Below are positions 1-10,210 of a stretch of 39,288 nucleotides of DNA, one piece after another. Within the stretch, counting starts at the first letter, position 1. Every line of letters begins with the position of its first letter. Below the pieces are notes generated by a model. It did no database searches. It was given only the letters and a program-made list of their open reading frames with translations, and was not told the DNA's origin. The stretch comes from Sulfurimicrobium sp964552675 (lineage in GTDB: Bacteria; Pseudomonadota; Gammaproteobacteria; Burkholderiales; Sulfuricellaceae), in the NCBI GenBank assembly GCA_964552675.1, contig CAZKHJ010000024.1, positions 1-39,288 of the forward strand, given 5' to 3'. The position numbers and the translations under genes were made by a program.

Positions 1-170
1 CCCACACGATCATCACATATGGAAAGTCATTATCCACTATTTACGGATAAGTTCTTAATCGCCTATGATTAGAATATTCTGATCATATGGTTATAAGTCA
101 TATATGGGCCCTCCTTAATAGCTCACCATTGCTATTTATGGCCGCCTCCACAGCGGGGTTCATACAAGAA

Positions 171-195
171 AGCCTCAACTTCGCCGGTTGAGGCT
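171..195. terminator. Bidirectional hairpin terminator
   Basis: A perfect 9-bp stem, AGCCTCAAC (171-179) pairing with GTTGAGGCT (187-195), encloses a 7-nt loop. T-rich sequence follows on both strands: TTTGCCTTTC on plus and TTCTTG on minus. It lies just beyond the stop codon of the minus-strand gene at 205-672 and probably ends that transcript. The T tracts are short, so termination may be partial. Confidence 0.6.
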
Positions 196-204
196 TTTGC
201 CTTT

Positions 205-672
205 CTAGACCAGATTAAATCCGATTGCCTTTGCTCCTGCTTCGGAAAGCTTATAGAAACCCGGTGCTGGGTTATCGACAAATCCATTTTTAGCGCGAAG
301 ATTCATCAACACAGTTCGCAGTGTCCCCCTACTCGTAGGTTTTCCGGTAGATGCGATATATTGTTCGATATCATCAAGTGATTTTCCCTCACGCCCGATG
401 AACTGAAGAATTAGGGGAGCAATCGCACCCTTTCTCACACGTATGCCAGGCCACACAGGAACTACAACAGCTTTTTCCTCACTTGGTTGTGCGCTCATTT
501 CCGTTCTCTTGGCGTGGGAAACTGTGCTAATTTGTTTTGCAATTGCCGCGTCTACATCATCAGCCTCAGCCCCCCGAAGCGCTGCGATAAGCCGTTCACA
601 CGCAGCAACTTTCTTGCGCAAGAGCTCTAACTTCGCCTCTTCTTTCACGATAAGGTCAGTGTACTGGCTCAT
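205..672 (-). CDS. Hypothetical protein, coiled coil plus winged-helix-like C-terminus
   Basis: I do not recognise the family. The start is set at the internal ATG (672), giving 155 residues beginning MSQYTDL. An AAAGGGA sequence sits about nine bases before it, while the ATG eight codons upstream has no ribosome binding site. Residues about 5-35 are rich in Lys, Glu and Leu in a coiled-coil pattern. About 35-75 is an Ala/Ser/Glu-rich linker. The last about 80 residues look like a winged helix: helices around APLILQFIG and LDDIEQYIAS, a Gly-Thr-Leu recognition-like segment, then a GFYKLSEAG wing and strand. A DNA-binding or small regulatory role is therefore plausible but unproven. The composition is less GC-rich than the rest of the window, and the neighbour is a toxin-antitoxin operon, so this end of the window looks like acquired accessory DNA. 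Confidence 0.6.
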   Translation of the reverse strand: MSQYTDLIVKEEAKLELLRKKVAACERLIAALRGAEADDVDAAIAKQISTVSHAKRTEMSAQPSEEKAVVVPVWPGIRVRKGAIAPLILQFIGREGKSLDDIEQYIASTGKPTSRGTLRTVLMNLRAKNGFVDNPAPGFYKLSEAGAKAIGFNLV

Positions 673-696
673 GATGCAAATCCCTTTACTTGACAT

Positions 697-1229
697 TCTA
701 TCACTATACGCACCAAAGATTGACGCGTCAATTTATTTTTACTTAAACAATACATTCCTAGACGTGTATCAATAGATCCGGCAGAATCTAGCGCTGCGGC
801 TGGTCGTCCTTGGCGCAGGATAGATGGTGATTTTCTTTCATCCGATTGCCACTCATGGGCGTATCGGTTGGGAAAAATGCTCGCGGAGACTAACTTCAGC
901 TATCGGGTCATAGGTGTAAAGTTACGGTAATAAGACGAATGCTTGCCGATGCCTTAAATTCATCTTATCCGGTGTGGCAGCTAAGTAGTATAAGGCGTAT
1001 GGCCGCAAGGGAACGCCATAGTCAGGCTCGCTGATTCCATGTTGAGTGAAATGCCGATGATCGGTCTTGATCAGCATACTGGGCGCAACAAGCTGCTGCC
1101 TGTCAGACCCTTGCCAGGAGAAATGATCCGAGTGCACGTGCGGGGAAACCTGGCGGGGCGCTTCTGGCTAGCGACGCGCCTTACCATGATGCGGGAATCA
1201 GATCCGTGAGCGCTGTTGATTGGGTATTC
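697..1229. other. Intergenic stretch without a recognisable gene
   Basis: About 530 bases lie between the hypothetical gene and the toxin-antitoxin promoter. Short open frames occur on both strands but none has a convincing start, ribosome binding site or family resemblance. A plus-strand frame stays open from about 763 to two consecutive stops at about 929-934 and could be the tail of a decayed gene. A weak inverted repeat (TATGGC...GCCATA, near 998-1020) is present. I could not match the region to an insertion sequence, intron or RNA family by eye. It may be the scar of an earlier insertion. Confidence 0.35.
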
Positions 1230-1258
1230 TTGACTGCATCTCAAAAGAGATACACAAT
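1230..1258 (+). promoter_or_regulatory. Promoter with embedded operator of the toxin-antitoxin operon
   Basis: A TTGACT -35 element (1230-1235) and a CACAAT -10 element (1253-1258) are separated by 17 bases. Inside the spacer lies a perfect inverted repeat, ATCTC-AAAA-GAGAT (1238-1251). Toxin-antitoxin operons of the RelB/DinJ class are autorepressed by the antitoxin binding such a palindrome, so this is the likely operator. The coding start follows at 1282. Confidence 0.6.
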
Positions 1259-1281
1259 AGTTGCAAATGGAGGATTTGATC

Positions 1282-1560
1282 ATGACTCATTCCACGATGT
1301 TGCACATCCGGGTGGATGAAGAAACCAAAATACAGGCCAGCGATGCATTGGCAGCCATGGGGCTGACCGTATCTGACGCTGTGCGCATTTTGCTCAAGCG
1401 CGTGGTGAACGACCAGGCTTTCCCGCTGGAGTTGAAGGTGCCTAATGCCCAGACCCGCGCCGCGATGGAAGAGGCGCGGGCGATAATGCAGGCCCGGGCT
1501 GCCCGTTTCGAATCTGCTGAAGCCTTGCTCGATGACCTCGAAAAAGCCCGCAAGCAGTAA
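1282..1560 (+). CDS. dinJ: RelB/DinJ-family antitoxin
   Basis: This is a 92-residue antitoxin that would bind and neutralise the YafQ-type endoribonuclease encoded next to it and repress the operon. The N-terminus (HIRVDEETKIQASDALAAMG, then LTVSDAVRILLKRV) is the ribbon-helix-helix DNA-binding signature of the RelB/DinJ family. The C-terminal half (MEEARAIMQAR...SAEALLDDLEKA) is the helical toxin-wrapping region. The ATG at 1282 is chosen because GGAGG lies eight bases upstream and the protein then has the usual DinJ length. A TTG at 1261 in the same frame has no such site. The stop is followed by the toxin start after seven bases. The family is clear; the symbol is by similarity to the E. 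coli pair. Confidence 0.88.
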   Translation: MTHSTMLHIRVDEETKIQASDALAAMGLTVSDAVRILLKRVVNDQAFPLELKVPNAQTRAAMEEARAIMQARAARFESAEALLDDLEKARKQ

Positions 1561-1567
1561 GCGGGCC

Positions 1568-1852
1568 ATGCCGCCCAGGGCGTGCGACTACACCAGGGCT
1601 TTTCTCAAGGACTGGGAAAGCCTCTCCCGCTCCGGCCGGTACGATCTGAAGCGTCTGAAGGAGGCGATGCTACTGCTCATCGCCAATGACGCGCCACTGG
1701 GGCATGAATGGCTGGACCATCCCCTCAAAGGAAACTGGGCCGACCACAGGGAATGCCACATCGGCGGGGATTTCCTGCTGATCTACCGGCTTGACGGCAA
1801 CACTGTCATCCTCGTGCGCGCCGGTACGCACGCTGATTTGTTTGAGGCATGA
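1568..1852 (+). CDS. yafQ: YafQ-type mRNA interferase toxin
   Basis: This is a 94-residue toxin of the RelE/YafQ superfamily, a ribosome-dependent mRNA endonuclease. The body matches YafQ along its length: KRLKEAMLLLIAND, then HEWLDHPLKGNW, HRECHIGGDFLLIYRL and the C-terminal GTHADLF. The histidines of HPLKGNW, HRECH and GTHADLF sit where YafQ carries its catalytic and RNA-contacting residues. I prefer the ATG at 1568 because it gives the usual length of about 92-94 residues and lies seven bases after the antitoxin stop. An in-frame ATG at 1532 would overlap the antitoxin by 29 bases and add 12 residues not seen in relatives. The stop overlaps the start of the next gene (ATGA). All key residues look intact, so the toxin is probably functional. 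Confidence 0.87.
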   Translation: MPPRACDYTRAFLKDWESLSRSGRYDLKRLKEAMLLLIANDAPLGHEWLDHPLKGNWADHRECHIGGDFLLIYRLDGNTVILVRAGTHADLFEA

Positions 1853-2082
1853 TCATGGCGTTGACTCTCTCCCTATATTCACCAAACTGGTTCCGCGAGC
1901 GCTGGGAGTCCGTTCCAGCCAGCATCCGCCAGCGCCTCCTGAGCAATGTCTGGTGCGCACACTGCCGACATGAAGTGACAATCACCAACTTCAGTGGTGC
2001 CATCAAGGGCGGCGATTTGCTCCTGGTGGGCAAGTGCACCGAATGCCATGGAGACGTGGGACGGGTAATCGAGGCTGCGTAG
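1849..2082 (+). CDS. Small four-cysteine (zinc-ribbon-like) protein in the toxin-antitoxin operon
   Basis: This 77-residue protein has no name I can give. It carries two Cys pairs, CAHC (about 36-39) and CTEC (about 63-66), spaced as in a zinc ribbon, with a beta-rich stretch between them (EVTITNFSGAIKGGDLLLVGK). The N-terminus (LYSPNWFRERWESVPASIRQRLLSN) is probably helical. The start ATG overlaps the toxin stop in an ATGA arrangement, so it is translationally coupled and shares the promoter at 1230. An alternative in-frame ATG lies two codons downstream (1855). Coupling to the toxin gene suggests it modulates the pair or is a co-transferred accessory. No family function is known to me. Confidence 0.72.
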   Translation: MIMALTLSLYSPNWFRERWESVPASIRQRLLSNVWCAHCRHEVTITNFSGAIKGGDLLLVGKCTECHGDVGRVIEAA

Positions 2083-2249
2083 CACTGGATTACCGAATTC
2101 ACTCTTCCCCTGAAGGGCGGAGATTCCTGATGCGCGCCAACAAGCCATTGAGCCGCTATGAGATTGGTGTCCAGACCAATACGCTATCACACGATGGGGG
2201 CAGCGCGCTCCAGTTACCAGAATGGCTCTCGCTGGTGAGCCAGGCAAAT
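2083..2249. other. Short intergenic region downstream of the toxin-antitoxin operon
   Basis: This is 167 bases between the third toxin-antitoxin operon gene and the terminator shared with nifJ. A plus-strand frame from the ATG at 2130 stays open into the terminator hairpin but resembles nothing recognisable and has weak codon character. I do not call it a gene. Confidence 0.3.
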
Positions 2250-2275
2250 AAAGGCCCGCATTTCTGCGGGCCTTT
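2250..2275. terminator. Bidirectional rho-independent terminator
   Basis: A perfect 10-bp stem, AAAGGCCCGC (2250-2259) with GCGGGCCTTT (2266-2275), has a 6-nt loop. On the minus strand it follows the nifJ stop by about 20 bases and is followed by TATTTG. On the plus strand it ends the toxin-antitoxin operon and is followed by CTGTTT. It is the clearest hairpin in this part of the window. Confidence 0.85.
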
Positions 2276-2296
2276 CTGTTTCCAGTGTTTTATCTA

Positions 2297-5881
<3,585 letters not shown>

Positions 5882-5905
5882 GGAACCCCCAAACTGGATT
5901 GGATA

Positions 5906-5919
5906 TTGAACCCGATCAA
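5906..5919. promoter_or_regulatory. FNR/Anr-like box just upstream of nifJ
   Basis: TTGAA-CCCG-ATCAA matches nine of ten positions of the FNR consensus TTGAT-N4-ATCAA. It lies 24 bases before the nifJ start. Oxygen control would fit the enzyme, but the site is too close to the start codon for ordinary class II activation, so it could act as a repressor site or be fortuitous. Confidence 0.35.
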
Positions 5920-6270
5920 TCCATTGGGCGCCCCTTCAGGCGCTACGCGAGTGCTGGCGGTCGCCTCGCCATCATCCCACATTCTGAAAATGGATTTCCA
6001 GGTTGAAAATTACATTAAACCTGTTGCCACCTTATGGCAATGGCCTGCCTGCTATTCGGCTCATGTTGCTGGTTAGTGATCGTGTCTTATATAAGATGTA
6101 TAATATACATGATTGCTTTGGCAGTGAGCAAGCGTGACTGGCTGGCGCTGGTTTCCATGTAAGAAGGTGATCCATGACATGGGATGGTGAAACGCTTGCC
6201 CTCTGTTGCAGTAGAGTGATAGGCTGCCTAAAGAAAAAACTGATTAAAATCTGTTCACTGGAGAAGTGAG
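5920..6270. other. Divergent intergenic region, nifJ / rhodanese
   Basis: This long regulatory region holds a 6-bp inverted repeat, TTGCCA-CCTTA-TGGCAA (6024-6040), and the AT-rich palindrome cluster at 6084-6110 that is listed separately. No coding frame is convincing. The proximal part near nifJ is GC-rich and the central part is markedly AT-rich. Confidence 0.5.
6084..6110. promoter_or_regulatory. Palindrome cluster over a consensus -10 hexamer
   Basis: Two abutting palindromes are visible. The first is CTTATATAAG (6086-6095), inside TCTTATATAAGAT. The second is ATGTATA-A-TATACAT (6096-6110). The second contains a perfect TATAAT (6099-6104), a possible -10 for the rhodanese gene 166 bases downstream, although no good -35 is present. 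A near-identical copy of the first motif precedes acs. A regulator bound here would cover the -10 element, so repression or activator-dependent control is likely. The regulator is unknown. Confidence 0.5.
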
Positions 6271-6693
6271 ATGATGGCGATGCGCGTGTTTCTGCTGGCA
6301 TGTCTGTTTGCCTGGGCATGGCCTGCCACTGCGGACAAGCCGGTTGCACCGGCTGATGTCCCTGGTGCAACCGGCGTTTCGGCGGAAAAACTGGTGGAAC
6401 TGGTTGCCACCCTGCCGCAACTGGTTGTGATCGATTCCCGTCGCCAGGAAGAGTTCGAAAAAGGGCATATCGAGGGGGCATTCAACCTGCTGGATACCGA
6501 CATGACCCAGGCCAGGCTTGCCAGGCTCGTGGCCAAAACTGATACCCCGGTACTGTTCTATTGCAACGGCGAACGTTGCCTGCGCAGTTCCAACGCGGCA
6601 AAGCTGGCGCTGGAGTGGGGCTACCGCAAGGTTTACTGGTTCCGCGGCGGCTGGAAGGAATGGAGTGACAAGGGGTTGCCCGTAACCAAATAA
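6271..6693 (+). CDS. Exported rhodanese-like sulfurtransferase
   Basis: This is a 140-residue single-domain rhodanese. The N-terminus (MMAMRVFLLACLFAWAW) is a signal peptide with probable cleavage after PATA, so the protein is periplasmic. The domain has VVIDSRRQEEFEKGHIEGAFNL and the active-site loop YCNGERCLRSS, with C98 the likely persulfide-carrying cysteine and a second cysteine at C103. The closing motif is VYWFRGGWKEW. The CxxxxC loop is typical of a subgroup of periplasmic rhodaneses whose substrate is unknown. A GGAG ribosome binding site precedes the start. The next gene, a diguanylate cyclase, begins 27 bases after the stop without a terminator, so the two are probably co-transcribed. 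The physiological sulfur donor and acceptor cannot be inferred. Confidence 0.88.
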   Translation: MMAMRVFLLACLFAWAWPATADKPVAPADVPGATGVSAEKLVELVATLPQLVVIDSRRQEEFEKGHIEGAFNLLDTDMTQARLARLVAKTDTPVLFYCNGERCLRSSNAAKLALEWGYRKVYWFRGGWKEWSDKGLPVTK

Positions 6694-6720
6694 CCACCCG
6701 CTCTTTAGTTAGTGCAAACA

Positions 6721-8286
6721 ATGCGGATCGAACGCATCTCCCTCAAGACCTTGACCGTCAGCATCCTGATCGTGCTGGGACTGGTGTCGATTTTCCTGCT
6801 TTTCATTACCACTCTCTACTTTCGTGATGCGGCGCTGACCTCCCAGCGCCAGAGTCTGTCGCGGGTGATGGAAGTCGCATCCCAGGAAGTGCTGAAACAG
6901 CTCCATGCCCAGGCTTTTGGCCTGGGGTCGTCGTTCCAGAATCGTCCCGAATTCCGCGCTGCCCTGGAGAAAAGCCGCCAGGGTGAGGGCGATGCCGCGC
7001 TGCGTGAAGTGCTCGATGACCCCATCGTGAAGGGCTTTGTCGGCGCGGCCACGGTGGATCTGGTCAAGCTGCGGGTGTATGACCTTGACCTGAGGCTGGT
7101 GGCGCAAAGCGGGGCCGGCATTGCGGGTCTGCCTCCCCGGTTGACGCCATTGTTGCTGGATCAGGCCATCGCCCGCAGCGGTACCGAGCGCCTCAAGGCG
7201 CTGGGCGGCCTCTGGATTTCGCCTGCCGGCCCCCTGTATTCGGTGCTGGTGCCGATCGGGGGGCTGAAGCTGGTGGGATATCTGGAAGTGGTGGCAAATC
7301 CTACCTTCAATCTCGCCGCTGTTGCCGAGATGACGCGCATGCCTCTGACACTCTGCCGTGCGTCAGGAGAAGTGCTGTATCAGTCACGGGATGTTACACC
7401 GGCTCATGGCGCAGAAATGCTGACGGTGAAATATATGCTGCGCACCACCAACTGGGAGGATGCTTATCTTCTGATGGGGCTGGATGATGTGACCCAGCTC
7501 AATGCCGATATGGCGCGCAGCGGAATCATCGGGATACTGGCCTTCATTACCCTGATCGGCGCAAGCATCCTGGCCGGGCTGTGGTTCTTCAACCGCTTCC
7601 TGTTTCGGCCGATGCGTGACATGCAAAGCGAAATGGAGCGCTCTGCCCAAGGTGACCTGTCGGTGACGGTAGGGCAGCACGCCCTCAAGGAATTCGACGC
7701 CCTGGGGGCGGCGTTCAATACCATGGCACGCAAGGTGGAAAGCCAGATCCACGAATTGCAGCGGCTTTCCAGCGTGGATGGCCTGACCGGCGTCAACAAC
7801 CGCCGCCAGTTCGATCTTTCGCTGCAATCGGAATGGCTGCGCGCCCAGCGCAAAGGCCAGGAACTGTCGCTGCTGATGCTGGATGTCGATCATTTCAAGC
7901 AATATAACGATACCTACGGCCACCTGGGTGGGGACGACTGCCTGCGCATGGTAAGCGCCCTGTTGCGCGAGTCGGTTCAACGCACCAGCGATGTGGTCGC
8001 GCGCTATGGCGGCGAAGAGTTCGCCATCCTGTTGCCGGACACTCCGATGCAGGGAGCGCAGTTTCTGGCATTCAAGATCGCTGCCGAACTGGCGCGGCTG
8101 AATCTGCCCCATGCTTCCTCTCCTCTGGGCGGGCGTGTTACGCTGAGCATTGGCTGTGCCAGTTGCCGGGTAAAGCCGGAGTGCCGGCCCGAAATGCTGG
8201 TGGTAGCGGCAGATGGCGCCTTGTACCGGGCCAAGGAAACGGGGCGCGACCGAGTGGTGTCGGCTGAGACGGAAATCCCGCAATGA
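6721..8286 (+). CDS. Membrane diguanylate cyclase (sensor-HAMP-GGDEF)
   Basis: The protein makes c-di-GMP from two GTP. A first transmembrane segment (SILIVLGLVSIFLLFITTLYF) is followed by a periplasmic sensory region of about 220 residues, then a second transmembrane segment (IIGILAFITLIGASILAGLWFF). A HAMP-like linker (FRPMRDMQSEMERSAQGDLSV) leads into a GGDEF domain. The active site reads RYGGEEF at about residue 430, and an inhibitory RxxD site (RTSD) lies five residues before it, so the enzyme should be active and product-inhibited. I chose the ATG at 6721; a GTG three codons upstream (6712) is possible, and neither has a strong ribosome binding site. The downstream PAS-GGDEF-EAL gene starts 13 bases after the stop, so the two form one unit. 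The periplasmic ligand is unknown. Confidence 0.9.
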   Translation: MRIERISLKTLTVSILIVLGLVSIFLLFITTLYFRDAALTSQRQSLSRVMEVASQEVLKQLHAQAFGLGSSFQNRPEFRAALEKSRQGEGDAALREVLDDPIVKGFVGAATVDLVKLRVYDLDLRLVAQSGAGIAGLPPRLTPLLLDQAIARSGTERLKALGGLWISPAGPLYSVLVPIGGLKLVGYLEVVANPTFNLAAVAEMTRMPLTLCRASGEVLYQSRDVTPAHGAEMLTVKYMLRTTNWEDAYLLMGLDDVTQLNADMARSGIIGILAFITLIGASILAGLWFFNRFLFRPMRDMQSEMERSAQGDLSVTVGQHALKEFDALGAAFNTMARKVESQIHELQRLSSVDGLTGVNNRRQFDLSLQSEWLRAQRKGQELSLLMLDVDHFKQYNDTYGHLGGDDCLRMVSALLRESVQRTSDVVARYGGEEFAILLPDTPMQGAQFLAFKIAAELARLNLPHASSPLGGRVTLSIGCASCRVKPECRPEMLVVAADGALYRAKETGRDRVVSAETEIPQ

Positions 8287-8299
8287 AGGCAGAAAGCGC

Positions 8300-10189
8300 A
8301 TGAACAAGTCTGTGCAGATTTATCTTTTTTCGATAATTTTTGGACTGGGCATGGTGCTGGCGTTTTTTCTGATCCAGTCCGTCGTCATCATCCGGGTGTT
8401 TGAGCCGCGCATGCTGATCGTGCCTGTTTCGCTGGCGATTGCCATCGGCCTTTTGCTGGGCAAGGTGCTGGTGTTGCGGGAACAGCTGGCGGCACGCAAC
8501 CGGTTGTTTTCGGTGCTGGCCGATTTCGCGCTGGAGTTCACCTATTTCCGCAAGATCAGTGGCGAATATGAGTATGTTTCCCCCGCCTGCAAGGCGCTGA
8601 CCGGTTATGCACAGGAAGATTTCTATCGCCAGGCCAATTTCATGGACCGGCTGATTCATCCCGATGACAGGGGGATATGGAGTGGGCATGTCCACAATAT
8701 CAACGGCGAAGGCGTGCCAGAAACGGTGGAATTCCGCATCATCAGGCAGGATGGCCAAGTACGTTGGGTCGAACATCTGTGCAGCACGGTGCAGAACGAG
8801 AAGGGCAAGACCATCGGCGTGCGTTCCACCAACGTGGATATTACCCAACGCAAGGCATATGAACTGCAGATCGAGTTTTCCGCCAAATACGATCACCTGA
8901 CCGCGCTACCCAACCGGCACTGGCTGATGACAGTGCTGCAAAACCGGATTGCCGAGGCGCAGGCGGGCAGGCGGCACTTCGCCGTGATGTTCCTTGATCT
9001 CGACCGCTTCAAGTTCATCAACGACACTTTTGGCCATGCCGTGGGCGATACCCTGCTGCGCCAGATTGCCGACCAGTTCAAGGCAGTTTCCGGGAACCGC
9101 AGACAAGGCGCGCCGATGTTCATCTCGCGTTTTGGCGGCGACGAGTTCGTGATCGTCGAAGACATGGCGCAGGGTGATGAGCTGCGCCAGACAGCGGAAA
9201 ACGTGCTGGCGCTGCTCGACCGTTCCTTTGCCGTCAACGGGCATGATTTTCGCGTCACCGGCAGCATCGGAATTTCGGTCTTTCCCTATGATGGCACCAC
9301 GCCGGAAGACCTGATCAAGCATGCCGATGCTGCCATGTACAAGGCAAAGCGTGAAGGCAAGAACAATATCCAGTTTTATTCGGCCGACCTGGCGGCGGAA
9401 ATGTCCGAATTCTACCGCCTGGAGCAACGCCTCAAGCTGGCGGTCGAACGCGACGAATTCGTACTGCACTACCAGCCCCAGACCGAGCTGGCAAGCGGCA
9501 GGGTGGTCGCGGTGGAAGCCCTGCTGCGCTGGAATAGCCCGGATAGTGGATTGGTGCCGCCATTGCAGTTTATTCCCGTGGCCGAGGAAACCGGCCTGAT
9601 CCGTGCCATCGGCGAACTGGTATTCCGCAAGGCCTGCACCCAGTGGCGGCTTTGGGCGGACCAGGGTATTGAGCTGAAAATGGCGGTCAATGTGTCGCCG
9701 ATCCAGTTTCGCGACGATGCCTTCATCAGCCAGCTGGAAGCGCTGCTGGAGGAACTGCGCATGCCGCCGGCCAGCCTGGAGATCGAGATCACGGAAAGCG
9801 TGCTGATGGGCAGCGCGGAAAAATCCCTGGCCAAACTTAATGCCCTGCGCGACATGGGTATTTCCATCGCCATCGACGATTTTGGCACCGGTTATTCCTC
9901 GCTGGAATATCTCAAGGATCTGCCGATCAACCGCCTCAAGATCGACGCCTCGTTCGTGCGTGAAATCCAGGCCAGTGACAAGGATCTGGCCATCGTCAGG
10001 ACCATTGAGGCGTTGGGGCGGAATCTCCAGATGCATACCGTGGCGGAAGGTATCGAGGAAGCGGCGCAATATGCCCTGCTGAAGGATCTTGGCTGTACCC
10101 TGGGGCAGGGGTATTTCATTTCCCGCCCGGTTGCTGCGGCCGATCTGGAGCCATTGCTGCGGACCGGCGTTTGCGAAGCAGGCTATTAG
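8300..10189 (+). CDS. Membrane PAS-GGDEF-EAL c-di-GMP enzyme
   Basis: This 629-residue protein is predicted to turn c-di-GMP over. Two N-terminal transmembrane helices (VQIYLFSIIFGLGMVLAFFLIQSV and MLIVPVSLAIAIGLLLGKVLVL) precede a PAS domain (FTYFRKISGEYEYVSPACKALTG ... DITQRK). A GGDEF domain with an intact RFGGDEF follows. The EAL domain carries all the usual phosphodiesterase motifs: EALLRW, NVSPIQFR, EITESVL, DDFGTGYSS, LKIDASFV and TVAEGIE. Both catalytic domains therefore look competent, and the net direction cannot be told. The ATG at 8300 is chosen because it opens directly before the membrane segment; the open frame further upstream lies inside the preceding gene. It ends 185 bases before hoxF with no clear terminator between them. 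Confidence 0.9.
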   Translation: MNKSVQIYLFSIIFGLGMVLAFFLIQSVVIIRVFEPRMLIVPVSLAIAIGLLLGKVLVLREQLAARNRLFSVLADFALEFTYFRKISGEYEYVSPACKALTGYAQEDFYRQANFMDRLIHPDDRGIWSGHVHNINGEGVPETVEFRIIRQDGQVRWVEHLCSTVQNEKGKTIGVRSTNVDITQRKAYELQIEFSAKYDHLTALPNRHWLMTVLQNRIAEAQAGRRHFAVMFLDLDRFKFINDTFGHAVGDTLLRQIADQFKAVSGNRRQGAPMFISRFGGDEFVIVEDMAQGDELRQTAENVLALLDRSFAVNGHDFRVTGSIGISVFPYDGTTPEDLIKHADAAMYKAKREGKNNIQFYSADLAAEMSEFYRLEQRLKLAVERDEFVLHYQPQTELASGRVVAVEALLRWNSPDSGLVPPLQFIPVAEETGLIRAIGELVFRKACTQWRLWADQGIELKMAVNVSPIQFRDDAFISQLEALLEELRMPPASLEIEITESVLMGSAEKSLAKLNALRDMGISIAIDDFGTGYSSLEYLKDLPINRLKIDASFVREIQASDKDLAIVRTIEALGRNLQMHTVAEGIEEAAQYALLKDLGCTLGQGYFISRPVAAADLEPLLRTGVCEAGY

Positions 10190-10196
10190 CTGGCTC

Positions 10197-10210
10197 GGCA
10201 CGCTTTATGC
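10197..10210 (+). promoter_or_regulatory. Sigma-54 (-24/-12) promoter candidate upstream of hoxF
   Basis: GGCAC-GCTTT-ATGC matches TGGCAC-N5-TTGC, with the invariant GG and GC dinucleotides exactly ten bases apart. It lies about 165 bases before hoxF. The NAD-reducing hydrogenase operon of Cupriavidus necator is known to use RpoN with the activator HoxA, which makes the position meaningful. No RpoN activator is encoded in the window. Confidence 0.55.

Noticed and set aside
171..195. Hairpin ending in GTTGAGGC considered as an integron attC site
   Set aside because: There is no integrase, no paired core sites and no cassette array. A simple terminator explains it better.
1120..1160. Sequence around GTGCGGGGAAACC that resembles part of a group II intron domain V
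   Set aside because: The flanking bases do not complete the conserved hairpin, and no intron-encoded reverse transcriptase is present. The likeness is too short to support a call.
6119..6133. GG-N10-GC spacing (TGGCAGTGAGCAAGC) upstream of the rhodanese gene
   Set aside because: The spacing fits a sigma-54 site, but the -12 element reads AAGC instead of TTGC, so the match is weak and probably fortuitous.
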